From Urophycis tenuis (taxonomy: Eukaryota > Chordata > Actinopteri > Gadiformes > Phycidae): 64,000 nt of DNA. The notes beneath the pieces were generated by a model. That model ran no database searches and was not told where the DNA came from. It saw nothing but the letters and a program-made list of their open reading frames with translations. Position 1 is the first letter of the stretch. Every line of letters starts with the position of its first letter. Below, in pieces: positions 1 to 13,800 of this stretch. The stretch covers positions 2,236,966 through 2,300,965 of the forward strand of contig JAXIVH010000010.1 of the NCBI GenBank assembly GCA_036785325.1, read 5' to 3'. The position numbers and the translations under genes were made by a program.

Positions 1-2815
1 CCTAACACTAACAGAGTAGGCAAGGTATGACCGCAAAACTAGGAGGCATTGAGCATGCATCCATGTAGAGAGAGGGAGAGAGAGAGGGCTAGAGAGACAG
101 AGGGAGGGAGAGAGAGAGGAAGAGAGAGAGAGAGAGCGGAAAAGAAAGGATTATGCTTCATTAGAGAGTGTTGCAGCCCAGTTATTTTTGAATGCGTGGC
201 TCTCCACCTTACCTCTGTCAAAACAAAGACAAGGCGGTCACATTGCGGACCATCGTGTGTACGGAGAATACAAACAGGAGCCCCCCCCCACAGATCACAT
301 AACAACGCACGTGTGACATTACAATCACCATCGTGGCCTCAATGCGGGTTTTAAAAACCCAATGATAATTAGTGAGTCCCCACGTGTCGCTCTTATCTCC
401 TACCTGCAGCCACGGCCGGTCCACGCCAGCTCCACTGCACCAGGCCCACAGCTGCGCTGCCCACAGGACACATCACTGCACCAGGCCCACTGGACACATC
501 ACTGCACCAGGCCCACAGGACACATCACTGCACCAGGCCCACTGGACACATCACTGCACCAGGCCCACTGGACACATCACTGCACCAGGCCCACAGGACA
601 CATCACTGCACCAGGCCCACGCTGCCCACAGGACACATCACTGCACCAGGCCCACAGGACACATCACTGCACCAGGCCCACAGGACACATCACTGCACCA
701 GGCCCACTGGACACATCACTGCACCAGGTCCACGCTGCCCAGACCCACAGGACACATCACTGCACCAGGCCCACACTGCCCACTGGACACATCACTGCAC
801 CAGGCCCACGCTGCCCACTGGACACATCACTGCACCAGGCCCACAGGACACATCACTGCACCAGGCCCACGCTGCCTAGAGGACACGTCCCGCTCCAGAC
901 AGTGGAGACGAGCCCGGGGGACGTCTCAAGGTTGATTCACATCTGATGGAAATTAATAAAGGAGGAAGGGAGCCCCTCTGATGTCCACCTCCTGTTGACT
1001 CCTTGTGGGGAGCAGCCCTGCCGCCCCTGTCGTCCCCACCTGGGAGGGGAAGATGGGGAGGGGAAGATGCCACAGGTTGCCATGGTGGATGGAGTAGATG
1101 CCCTCTCCTATTCTGCGGTGTGATGAAGAGCTCTCGATGAAGAGCACTCTGGTGATGTGTAGCAGGGGGCCATGCGTGTGGCCGGGCTGGCCGCATGGTT
1201 TGATACCATTTTTATATTTCAACAAAAAAGGGGTTCTTTGTCTGACCTCATGTGGGTTCATGCTGTGTGTTGGGTTCCATTCTTGGTGTCCATTTTTACA
1301 TGCAATGTTACTACAATGTAGTCTATTGCATTAGCCTACTGGCCTAGTTCACTGTTCAGATATAAATAGCCTCGTATATACTAGTATAGCCTGGTGGTTA
1401 TTTTATTAGTTAGTTTGCTAAAAAAAAATAATAATAAAAAAATAAAAAAAGAAGAAGAAAAAACGACACGATATAAATTCTGAAGGGGGCATTATTTCTG
1501 ACGATTTATTTGATTTATTTTGCTTTCAGCTCCAATGCTGCACTTTCCTATTGCTGTAACGAGATGACCAGCTGATCCACCGACGACCACCTGTCAGACC
1601 CCCCTGCTGCGTGGACTTTATGATTCACTAACGAATGTCACAGATGTATGCATGCCCACCGCTCGCATCAGGACCAACAAGCACCACGCGTCCAGCGCGG
1701 CTCCCGGCGCATCAGTAACTGAATCACGTAGCTCTGGAACAGCCCTTCTTCATGCGATCTGGCCAGACCTGTTGGAGAAACCCCACCGGGCTCGATCTGT
1801 CAACGTTTCACTCATTGGCCAGCGAGGACGACCAGAAACTATGTCAAATGCATCGAGCGATGCCGTGGAGTCCGATAAAACCTCCTGAGGATTCATTCGG
1901 TTTTCAGTGCGAGGCGAGCGGGTTTCAACAGTTGACGGCGGATCGAGAGGACGGCGATCCATTCTGACGATCTGGAATCGTGCGACACCGCACACATCTT
2001 GCCCCTTTTTTTCTACGTTCACGGAAGCAGAGGCAGAAGAGCATAGTACGAATGAAGGATGTAAAGGCTCTGGGTCCAAGTGGACTGGATTACGAGAGAA
2101 CCGGACTGATTATTGGACAATCCCCGGACCAAAGTGTCCGCCTCGCCGTCGATGCTCTTGACTGACGGGAATACAAAAGGTTGTCCACCGTTCAGGCGTC
2201 TTTATTTTCGGGCTTTCGTGCACTTTGGAGCCAGGACCAAACGTGTGCTTCGTGAGCGCGGCGCATATGCAACAGTGTGCCGCACGGAGGAGGAAAAGTA
2301 AATGCATTGTGAATAGTAATAATGGGCAATGCTGCATTTCTGAACGGGCATGTCAGTGTTTGCCGTAGCTTAGGTGTAGATGTCGCATGAGGGCAATGCG
2401 CTTTTGTAGGCTCCACTGTAACCTTCAGCACGGAGACCCAAACGTGTTTAACCTTGATGCGGTGGGGAGCAGCCTGTGAATCCCCTGCGTTATTTAGCGG
2501 TTCTGTTTCATTCAAGCGGATGGATTCTGCCAAGCCATGGTGAATTTCATCAGTCATTCCTGCAGAAGGTGTCGCCGGGCGGTCATCTTTGTTTACAGAA
2601 AGAGTTCCTTTAAACGGAATGGAAAATAGGTGAAAGGAACCCGATCGGAGGAGACAACGGCTCATTCATCGATTACATTTCCAAATTCCGTTTGGATCAG
2701 CGAGACGCCCCATGCCTGGTCGGGTTTAGTCCTCCAGGTTTGCTGTAATCAACAGGTTGAAAGTCAAAGAGGATTTTTTTTTTTCTCTCCTTCTACCGCA
2801 TATCCAGTTGAAGGG
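1..2815 (+). other. pcdh17 upstream and 5' UTR region, copy A
   Basis: No protein-coding gene was seen. The stretch holds a GA-rich tract (66-136), a 26-bp minisatellite (445-876), an A-rich tract near 1421-1460 and about 1.3 kb of unique sequence before the pcdh17 start codon. That last part should include the promoter and 5' UTR. An AG preceded by a T-rich tract near 1529 resembles a splice acceptor, but I cannot tell whether it is used. The whole stretch recurs at 18233-21436. Confidence 0.6.
445..876 (+). repeat. 26-bp minisatellite, 15 units (copy A)
   Basis: The tandem unit is cacatcactgcaccaggccc plus acagga, with tgga variants and interspersed gctgccc inserts. I counted 15 occurrences of the core actgcaccagg. 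The matching array in copy B has 25, so the locus is length-polymorphic between the copies. Long open frames across it come from repeat composition, not coding. Confidence 0.95.
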
Positions 2816-5284
2816 ATGCGCCTCTCTGTACCTATTTTCTTTCTCTTGTGGGTTAAAGCCCTCACGTTGAAAAATCTAAATTATTCTGTTCCGGAGGAGC
2901 AGGGACCGGGCACTGTCATCGGAAATATCGCAAAAGATGCCGGATATGGCACGCTGGAGAGAGGCAAGAAATCGAACTTTCGGGTTTTGGAGAATTCTGC
3001 CCCACACCTGGTGGACATTGACCCTGAGAGTGGACTGGTCTTCACCAAACAAAGGATCGACAGGGAGACGCTGTGCAGACGCAGCCCCAAGTGTCAGCTC
3101 TCAATGGAGGTTTTTGCCAATGACAAGGAAATATGCATGATCAAGATTGACATCCAAGATATCAACGACAACTCGCCTAGTTTCCCCTCCGACCACGTCA
3201 ATATTGATATCTCAGAGAACGCTGCTGCTGGCACACGCTTTCCCCTGACCATTGCACATGACTTGGACTTTGGGGAAAACGGGATCAAAACATATCAGGT
3301 CACCAGAGATGATTACAATACGTTCTCCTTGGATTTAAAAGTGAGGGGGGACGGCACCATCTACCCGGAGCTGGTCGTTCAGAGACCTTTGGACAGGGAG
3401 GACCAAAGCCATCACACCCTTCTCCTAACTGCCATCGACGGAGGGGAATACCCCAGGTCAGGCTCCATGCAGATCAACGTCAGGGTCACCGACTCCAACG
3501 ACAACAGCCCCGTTTTCGAAAAGTCATCCTACGTCATCGAGATTCCCGAAAATTCTCCACCCGGAAAAATCCTGATCGACTTGAACGCCACAGACCAAGA
3601 CGACGGCAGCAACGGCCAGGTGGTGTATTCCTTCAGCGGGTACGCCTCGGAGAGGATGCAGGACCTGTTCTCCATCGATCCCAACACCGGCGTCATCAAG
3701 ATCCAAGGAGAGATCGACTACGAGGAAAATCCAATCATAGAGTTTGACGTCCAGGCAAAGGACCTTGGTCCAAATCCAATACCGGGCCACTGTAAAATCA
3801 CCGTCAAAGTGCTGGACAAAAATGACAATTGGCCACTGATAAGTTTTGTGTCGGTTCGCCAGGGCGCCATCAGCGAGGCGGCCCCCCCGGAGTCGGTCAT
3901 CGCCCTGGTGAGGGTGACGGACAAGGACTCGGGGAGGAACGGCCAGCTGCAGTGCCGGGTGCTGGGGAACGTGCCGTTCCGCCTGCAGGAAAACAACGAC
4001 AACTTCTACACACTGCTGACGGACCGGCCCCTGGACCGGGAGCTGAAGGACGAGTACAACATCAGCATCGTGGGCCGAGACAACGGGCTGCCCTCGCTCA
4101 ACTCCACCAAGTCCTTCACCGTGAAGATCCTGGACGAGAACGACAATGCGCCGCGCTTCACCAAGGCGGTGTACGTGCTGCAGGTGCCGGAGAACAACAT
4201 CCCCGGGGAGTACCTGGGCTCGGTCCTGGCCCACGACCCCGACGTGGGCCGCAACGGCACCGTGTCCTACTCCATCCTGCCGTCCCACATCGGCGACGTG
4301 TCGGTGTACACCTACGTGTCGGTCAACCCCACCAACGGTGCCATCTACGCCTCGCGCTCCTTCAACTACGAGCAGACCAAGTTCTTTGAGTTCAAGGTGC
4401 AGGCCAAGGACGCGGGCTCGCCCCACATGGAGAGCACCGCCGTCGTCAGGGTGAGCATCCTGGACGTGAACGACAACCTGCCCATCATCATCCTGCCGCT
4501 GCTGCAGAACGACACGGCGGAGATCACGGTGCCGCGGAACGTGGGCCTGGGCTACCTGGTGACCACGGTGAAGGCCCTGGACCACGACCACGGCGAGAGC
4601 GGCCACCTGACCTACGAGATCTCCGAGGGCAACGACGACCACCTGTTCGAGATGGACCCGGTGGGGGGCGAGGTCAGAACCGCCCACGCGCTCTGGGAGG
4701 AGGTGGCACCGGCCGTGGAGCTGGTGGTCAAGGTGACCGACCACGGCAAGCCCCCGCTGTCGGCCGTGGCCAAGCTGGTCATCAAGGCCAGCCCGGAGGC
4801 GGCGGCGGGCGGCAGCTCCAGCGCCAGCGGGGAGCCCCAGCCCTGGGACGTGTCCCTGCCCCTCATCGTCACCCTGTGCATCATCTCCATCCTGCTGCTG
4901 GCCGTCATGGCCGCCATCGCCGTCAAGTCCAAGCACCAAGACAAGGAGACGGGGACCTACAACTGCCGCATGGCTGAGTACTCCAACCCTCCGGTGGGGA
5001 AGGGTAAGAAGAAGAGGATCAACAAGAGTGACATCATGTTGGTGCAGAGTGAGATGGAGGAGAGAGACTCCGCCAGCCGGATGAACGTGGTGAGCAGCCC
5101 CTCGCTCATCACCTCCCCCATCTGCTTCGACTACCAGAGCCCGCTGCCGCTCACCCTGCCCCGGTCCGAGGTCATGTACCTCAAGACCACCCCCAACAGC
5201 CTGACGGTGCCCCGGGCCGCCTGCCACTCCAGCTTCGCCGGCCTGAGTGGGGACACGCTGAGCAACAGGATGTCGGTGATCCAG
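2816..5284 (+). CDS. pcdh17: pcdh17 exon 1, copy A (protocadherin-17 ectodomain, TM, proximal tail)
   Basis: This 823-codon exon encodes a signal peptide (about residues 1-17), six cadherin repeats, one transmembrane helix (about 681-703) and the first 120 cytoplasmic residues. Calcium-linker motifs DINDNSP, DSNDNSP, DKNDNWP, DENDNAP and DVNDNLP fall near residues 115, 226, 334, 440 and 550. Stretches such as LTLKNLNYSVPEEQG and NNIPGEYLGSVLA match vertebrate PCDH17, a delta-2 protocadherin acting in homophilic neuronal adhesion. The start is the Met directly before the signal peptide; upstream in-frame sequence is open but has no protein character and differs from copy B at a T-run. The exon ends at MSVIQ with a gtatgg donor, phase 0. 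The protein is identical to copy B exon 1. Exon 4 is missing downstream, so this copy cannot make full-length protein as assembled. Confidence 0.96.
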
Positions 5285-6613
5285 GTATGGTCCGAAAGGC
5301 CGCGGCCGCCCTCACGGGGACCCCGGGGGCCCCGGGCTATCTGCCCCCCCCCCCCCCGTCCCTTATCGCCCCCCCCGCGCCCGGCCGCTATCTGACAGCA
5401 GATATGCAGTAGAAGGAGAAAAACCCCAGCGGAAACAATGGCGCTGTCAGCGCTGTGGTTCCCGGAGCGGGGCTATACGTTACAGTCTGATGGAGCGCGG
5501 TACGCCGCCCGCCAAGCGCTCACCGCTGTCTCTTTAATCGCAGTTTTTTAGAGCACAAACCAATGTGTTTTTTTTTTTTTTCTCGTCTCCCTTTAATTAG
5601 ACCATTATAAGTCCCCCTACTGCGAAACCTTACAGCTGCTCCGCATAATCAGGACCTCCTCTCCGCTCGCCGCGCAAACACACTGAGTCTTGAGCAACGC
5701 TGGCGTGGCCCTGCCAGACGCATCGCTGCAGAGTGAAACAAAAACCCCGCGCCCGGCCTGGACCGGACAGGTGTTTGAGCAGCTTGTCCCATCACATTAC
5801 CGCGCCGCGGCGTGCCAGGCAGGCTGCACGCCGCCTCCCCCCCCCCCCCCCCCCCCCCCCCGCGCGGTAGACCCCCCTCTCCCACCCCCCCCTCCCCCAC
5901 GGCCTCACCCCCACGGTAGCCCCTCCCCCACTTTAGCCCCCCCCCCCTCCTTAAGAGCACAGTGAGGGAGACCCCCCCCCCCCCCCCACCCCAGATCCTG
6001 GAGATGAAGGCAGCTGAAAGAGGGTCAGCCCTTCGGCCGTGGATGCCACGCGGGTTCTCGTAAAAGCCGTCCGACACACTTAATGGAGGGACGGCTGGCG
6101 CCTTATTTACAACATTAGGAACGCTTTTTTTCCTCTCCTCTCCCCTCCTCTCCTCTCCCTGCTTTTCCTTTTTTTTTTTATCTAGGACATTCCGCGCGCC
6201 GTCTCGTGTGAGGACGATAACACACACCAGGCCTGTTGCTGTCACCAGTTGCTAGGGCAAGTGTGTGTGATCACCGTGAGCACATTATCCTCCAGACGGG
6301 GGGGGGGGGGCTCACCACGCTGCCTGATGCATCACCACGCCGCCCCGCCACACACACGCTCGCCACACAGATCTGTCCTTATTGTGCCGCGGCTGATTCA
6401 GGCCATTCTTTTGTGCAAAAATGATTTCATTAATTTGTCGTATTTACGGCGGCGATTAAAAAAACGCAGAAAGCTGACAGACAGGGCGGCCGCCGTGCGT
6501 TTGGGCTCGGAGCGCTCTGCCCATTGTTATGGAAACGCGTGGCTGGTGATCGGAGACGGCCGGGTGAGATTCTTATTTATTTATTCTTTCCCTCTCTCTC
6601 CTCTCATTTTCAG
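5285..6613 (+). other. pcdh17 intron 1, copy A
   Basis: This intron of about 1.33 kb has a gtatgg donor and a ttttcag acceptor. It contains long C runs (5345-5358, 5838-5862, 5973-5988), a T run near 5568-5581, CT-rich stretches near 6130-6160 and a G run at 6299-6310. Reading through the donor from exon 1 adds 36 codons before a stop at 5393-5395. That extension differs from copy B, so it is unlikely to be functional. Confidence 0.8.
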
Positions 6614-6672
6614 ACGGATAATTTTCCCTCAGAGCCCAATTACGTTGGCAGCAGGCAGCCATTTGTTCAAAG
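6614..6672 (+). CDS. pcdh17: pcdh17 exon 2, copy A
   Basis: This 59-nt exon encodes TDNFPSEPNYVGSRQPFVQ plus two bases of a split serine codon. It matches the PCDH17 cytoplasmic segment that directly follows MSIIQ in the human protein. It is flanked by a ttttcag acceptor and a gtaagg donor. It starts in phase 0 and ends in phase 2, compatible with exon 3. Confidence 0.93.
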
Positions 6673-6873
6673 GTAAGGCTCGTGAGCAGAGGCTTCCTGA
6701 CCAATGGGTTTCCACACACACACACAACTCCTCAATATCACACGACCGCACAGTCAACACCAGCTGAACAACACACACACACACACACACACACACATGA
6801 TGGGGGGGGGGGGGGGGAGTGTTATGGTGAGTGATGCTTTGTTTGGCTTCATCCCCCCCCCCCTGTCCTCCAG
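6673..6873 (+). other. pcdh17 intron 2, copy A, with CA and G tracts
   Basis: This 201-bp intron carries a (CA)n tract at about 6768-6796, a G run at 6801-6818 and a C run before the acceptor. Copy B has shorter tracts at the same sites (25440-25457 and 25463-25468), which explains its smaller intron. Confidence 0.85.
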
Positions 6874-7043
6874 CTCCACGTTTAAGGATGCAGAGCGGGC
6901 GAGCCTGAGAGACAGTGGCCATGGGGACAGCGACCAGGCGGACAGTGACCAGGATACTAATAAAGCCTCGCACTGCGACACATCTGCCAGGGAGGCCCTC
7001 AAGATGAAAGCAGCAGCCTCTAACAGCCAGCCTCTCGAGCAGG
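6874..7043 (+). CDS. pcdh17: pcdh17 exon 3, copy A
   Basis: This 170-nt exon encodes the conserved cytoplasmic block STFKDAERASLRDSGHGDSD followed by QADSDQDTNK and ending QPLEQ. This SGHGDSDQADSD block is shared by delta-2 protocadherins. The acceptor is gtcctccag and the donor gtgagt. The first base completes the serine codon from exon 2, and the last base (G) starts a glycine codon completed in exon 4. In copy A no exon 4 follows before the gap. Confidence 0.93.
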
Positions 7044-7198
7044 GTGAGTGTCTCCGCTGTCGCTCCGCCGCCGCCTCACCCGCGCCTCCCTCACCCGCGC
7101 CTCCCTCACCCGCGCCTCCCTCACCCGCAGCACCCTCACCCACAGCACCCTCACACTCTCTTTGTTCCAGACCATCGCCCCCCCCCCCCCCCACACGC

Positions 7199-7253
7199 GT
7201 TACTCCCCCGCCACCAGCTACCTGGAGCAGGTAGCTGGTGGCGGGGGAGTAAC
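7199..7253. repeat. Perfect 25-bp inverted repeat in intron 3 (copy A)
   Basis: The left arm 7199-7223 begins gttactcccccgcc and the right arm 7229-7253 ends ggcgggggagtaac. The arms are exact reverse complements over 25 bp with a 5-base spacer (ggagc). The transcript could form a very stable hairpin about 155 nt downstream of the exon 3 donor. Copy B carries the same structure with two mismatches near the outer end of its left arm. Confidence 0.95.
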
Positions 7254-8055
7254 ATGGAGGGGGGGACGCCGACGTCTTCCGGGGGAGGGGGGGGGGGGGG
7301 GAGGCGGCATGGGGAGGGGGAGGGTGGGGGGACCGTGGTCTGCACGTCGGAGACGAGAGCTGAACCAACGGGTTCAAAGGCTTTCCGCCGCACGCCGCCG
7401 TGCCGTAATCAGAAATTACCCGCAGACAGATGCTGCTGTTTTCAGCCGGGGGTTTTTCCTCTCCACTCGGCACCGCGTTGGAAACCCTGAGTCGCATTGT
7501 TGCCAAGATGACACACAAAGTGTGAGAGTGGAAGGCAGGAGATAGTTTAAGGGGATAAAAGAGTCCATTGGCAGTAGGTAGCGCGTTCAAACATAGCATG
7601 TCTTCTTTAGCCATCAAACAAATCCATATCCATGGCAAAGTCTACTTCTGTCACAGCTGCTTTTGATCATGCCATTATTTGAACACGAACTCGCCACTTC
7701 CATGCCTTGACTAACAAGGAAGAGACAGCGGAGCATGACAGATGCTTTCAGCAGGAAGAGACAGGTATTTTTAGTGGAACATGGCTGCCTTTGTACCGGC
7801 TCCCTCAAAACATTCACTCTGTTAGCAACTGCATTTTCCAATGCTCTGAAATGCGCGGAAAAAAAAAACAGATTTCTTATGAAAGCCGATGAAACTCGAT
7901 TGTTTTCCCGGTCCCCAACATTTGCGAATATTCCCTTTTTAACAAGTCAGAACTTCCCTCGCACCTGATCAAACGCCTCTCCTCCCTTTGACTCCTATAT
8001 TTACCTTTTCATGTGTAGGGCGTTGAAAATACGAATCAGTTCTCTGGAATCGCAG

Positions 8056-8071
8056 CCAGCATGCATGCTGG
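8056..8071. repeat. 16-bp perfect palindrome (copy A)
   Basis: The sequence ccagcatgcatgctgg is its own reverse complement. It is unchanged in copy B at 26690-26705. No function can be assigned. Confidence 0.9.
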
Positions 8072-8379
8072 GTAATAAAAAGCCCTGCTGGGATGCTGCT
8101 CAGCCATCTCTCATTTCCCTGTGAGGGGCCGGAGTGTCCTGGAGGACAGGGCCGGGCGGCAGGCCTGTGTAGTGCCTTCCACACCATTTTACATTGAACT
8201 GTGTGCTGTGGGCTTCTGTTTTTTTTTTTTTTTACTTCAGCTGAGATGGAAACCGTTTTTCTGGATGCCACAGGGAAATGTGGAGCCCTCTCTCACTCCC
8301 TGCCTCTCCCTCTCTCTCCACCTTCATCTCTTCATCTCTGTATTTCATATTCTCACTCACCTTCTCTCTCTCCTCCCCC

Positions 8380-8537
<158 letters not shown>

Positions 8538-8800
8538 CATCTTTATTCACAGTCAGTCTGTCTGTCTCTCCCTCAGCCTGTATCTCTATCTTTGCTCTGT
8601 GTAGTGATGAGTCTGTGTGTGTGTTTGCTATCAGTGGATCGCGGGCAGACAGAACCTCCTCCGTCCTCTGCAGGAGGTGTAAATTCAATCACTTTCTGAG
8701 TTGCACATTTTTGAATCATATTTTTTCTTGCTCTTAGTTCAAAGGCCAATCAAACGGAAGATATTGGAGAGATGTTGTTATATATGCACGGCAGAATTCA

Positions 8801-9000
8801 NNNNNNNNNNNNNNNNNNNNNNNNNNNNNNNNNNNNNNNNNNNNNNNNNNNNNNNNNNNNNNNNNNNNNNNNNNNNNNNNNNNNNNNNNNNNNNNNNNNN
8901 NNNNNNNNNNNNNNNNNNNNNNNNNNNNNNNNNNNNNNNNNNNNNNNNNNNNNNNNNNNNNNNNNNNNNNNNNNNNNNNNNNNNNNNNNNNNNNNNNNNN
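8801..9000. other. Assembly gap, 200 N
   Basis: Exactly 200 undetermined bases, a typical fixed-size scaffold gap. Copy A ends directly at its left edge and unrelated sequence begins at its right edge. Confidence 0.99.
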
Positions 9001-10831
<1,831 letters not shown>

Positions 10832-13800
10832 AACACATGGGTCTGACTTCAACAGTCCTGTTAGACACAGACAGACCAACACATGGGTCTGACTTCAACA
10901 GTCCTGTTAGACACAGACAGACCAACACATGGGTCTGACTTCAACAGTCCTGTTAGACACAGACAGACCAACACATGGGTCTGACTTCAACAGTCCTGTT
11001 AGACACAGACAGACCAACACATGGGTCTGACTTCAACGGTCCTGTTAGACACAGACAGACCAACACATGGGTCTGACTTCAACGGTCCTGTTAGACACAG
11101 ACAGACCAACACATGGGTCTGACTTCAACGGTCCTGTTAGACACAGACAGACCAACACATGGGTCTGACTTCAACAGTCCTGTTAGACACAGACAGACCA
11201 ACACATGGGTCTGACTTCAACGGTCCTGTTAGACACAGACAGACCAACACATGGGTCTGACTTCACAGTCCTGTTAGACACAGACAGACCAACACATGGG
11301 TCTGACTTCAACGGTCCTGTTAGACACAGACAGACCAACACATGGGTCTGACTTCAACGGTCCTGTTAGACACAGACAGACCAACACATGGGTCTGACTT
11401 CAACGGTCCTGTTAGACACAGACAGACCAACACATGGGTCTGACTTCAACGGTCCTGTTAGACACAGACAGACCAACACATGGGTCTGACTTCAACGGTC
11501 CTGTTAGACACAGACAGACCAACACATGGGTCTGACTTCAACAGTCCTGTTAGACACAGACAGACCAACACATGGGTCTGACTTCAACGGTCCTGTTAGA
11601 CACAGACAGACCAACACATGGGTCTGACTTCAACGGTCCTGTTAGACACAGACAGACCAACACATGGGTCTGACTTCAACGGTCCTGTTAGACACAGACA
11701 GACCAACACATGGGTCTGACTTCAACGGTCCTGTTAGACACAGACAGACCAACACATGGGTCTGACTTCAACAGTCCTGTTAGACACAGACAGACCAACA
11801 CATGGGTCTGACTTCAACGGTCCTGTTAGACACAGACAGACCAACACATGGGTCTGACTTCAACAGTCCTGTTAGACACAGACAGACCAACACATGGGTC
11901 TGACTTCACAGTCCTGTTAGACACAGACAGACCAACACATGGGTCTGACTTCAACGGTCCTGTTAGACACAGACAGACCAACACATGGGTCTGACTTCAA
12001 CGGTCCTGTTAGACACAGACAGACCAACACATGGGTCTGACTTCAACGGTCCTGTTAGACACAGACAGACCAACACATGGGTCTGACTTCAACGGTCCTG
12101 TTAGACACAGACAGACCAACACATGGGTCTGACTTCAACGGTCCTGTTAGACACAGACAGACCAACACATGGGTCTGACTTCAACGGTCCTGTTAGACAC
12201 AGACAGACCAACACATGGGTCTGACTTCAACAGTCCTGTTAGACACAGACAGACCAACACATAGGTCTGACTTCAACAGTCCTGTTAGACACAGACAGAC
12301 CAACACATAGGTCTGACTTCAACAGTCCTGTTAGACACAGACAGACCAACACATGGGTCTGACTTCAACGGTCCTGTTAGACACAGACAGACCAACACAT
12401 GGGTCTGACTTCAACAGTCAGACACAGACAGACCAACACATGGGTCTGACTTCAACAGTCCTGTTAGACACAGACAGACCAACACATGGGTCTGACTTCA
12501 ACGGTCCTGTTAGACACAGACAGACCAACACATGGGTCTGACTTCAACAGTCCTGTTAGACACAGACAGACCAACACATGGGTCTGACTTCAACAGTCCT
12601 GTTAGACACAGACAGACCAACACATGGGTCTGACTTCAACGGTCCTGTTAGACACAGACAGACCAACACATGGGTCTGACTTCACAGTCCTGTTAGACAC
12701 AGACAGACCAACACATGGGTCTGACTTCAACGGTCCTGTTAGACACAGACAGACCAACACATGGGTCTGACTTCAACGGTCCTGTTAGACACAGACAGAC
12801 CAACACATGGGTCTGACTTCAACGGTCCTGTTAGACACAGACAGACCAACACATGGGTCTGACTTCAACGGTCCTGTTAGACACAGACAGACCAACACAT
12901 GGGTCTGACTTCAACGGTCCTGTTAGACACAGACAGACCAACACATGGGTCTGACTTCAACGGTCCTGTTAGACACAGACAGACCAACACATGGGTCTGA
13001 CTTCAACAGTCCTGTTAGACACAGACAGACCAACACATGGGTCTGACTTCAACGGTCCTGTTAGACACAGACAGACCAACACATGGGTCTGACTTCAACG
13101 GTCCTGTTAGACACAGACAGACCAACACATGGGTCTGACTTCAACGGTCCTGTTAGACACAGACAGACCAACACATGGGTCTGACTTCAACGGTCCTGTT
13201 AGACACAGACAGACCAACACATGGGTCTGACTTCAACGGTCCTGTTAGACACAGACAGACCAACACATGGGTCTGACTTCAACGGTCCTGTTAGACACAG
13301 ACAGACCAACACATGGGTCTGACTTCAACGGTCCTGTTAGACACAGACAGACCAACACATGGGTCTGACTTCAACGGTCCTGTTAGACACAGACAGACCA
13401 ACACATGGGTCTGACTTCAACGGTCCTGTTAGACACAGACAGACCAACACATGGGTCTGACTTCAACGGTCCTGTTAGACACAGACAGACCAACACATGG
13501 GTCTGACCTTAACGGTCCTGTTAGACACAGACAGACCAACACATGGGTCTGACTTCAACAGTCCTGTTAGACACAGACAGACCAACACATGGGTCTGACT
13601 TCAACGGTCCTGTTAGACACAGACAGACCAACACATGGGTCTGACTTCAACGGTCCTGTTAGACACAGACAGACCAACACATGGGTCTGACTTCAACGGT
13701 CCTGTTAGACACAGACAGACCAACACATGGGTCTGACTTCAACGGTCCTGTTAGACACAGACAGACCAACACATGGGTCTGACTTCAACGGTCCTGTTAG

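Noticed and set aside
3524..5227. 567-codon open frame on the - strand opposite pcdh17 exon 1 (also 22145-23848)
   Set aside because: It is the antisense shadow of GC-rich cadherin coding sequence: Gly/Val/His/Gln-rich, with no domain. The four differences between copies fall at silent positions of the sense frame but change the antisense protein.
5285..5395. Retained-intron isoform extending pcdh17 exon 1
   Set aside because: The two copies read different C-terminal extensions because of small indels, so there is no sign of selection.
7160..7228. Possible extra pcdh17 exon after a strong acceptor (ctttgttccag at 7170)
   Set aside because: The protein-like frame (TRYSPATSYLEQ) does not match the phase set by exon 3, and a 58-nt exon would break the frame into exon 4. 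Its C-run length also differs between copies.
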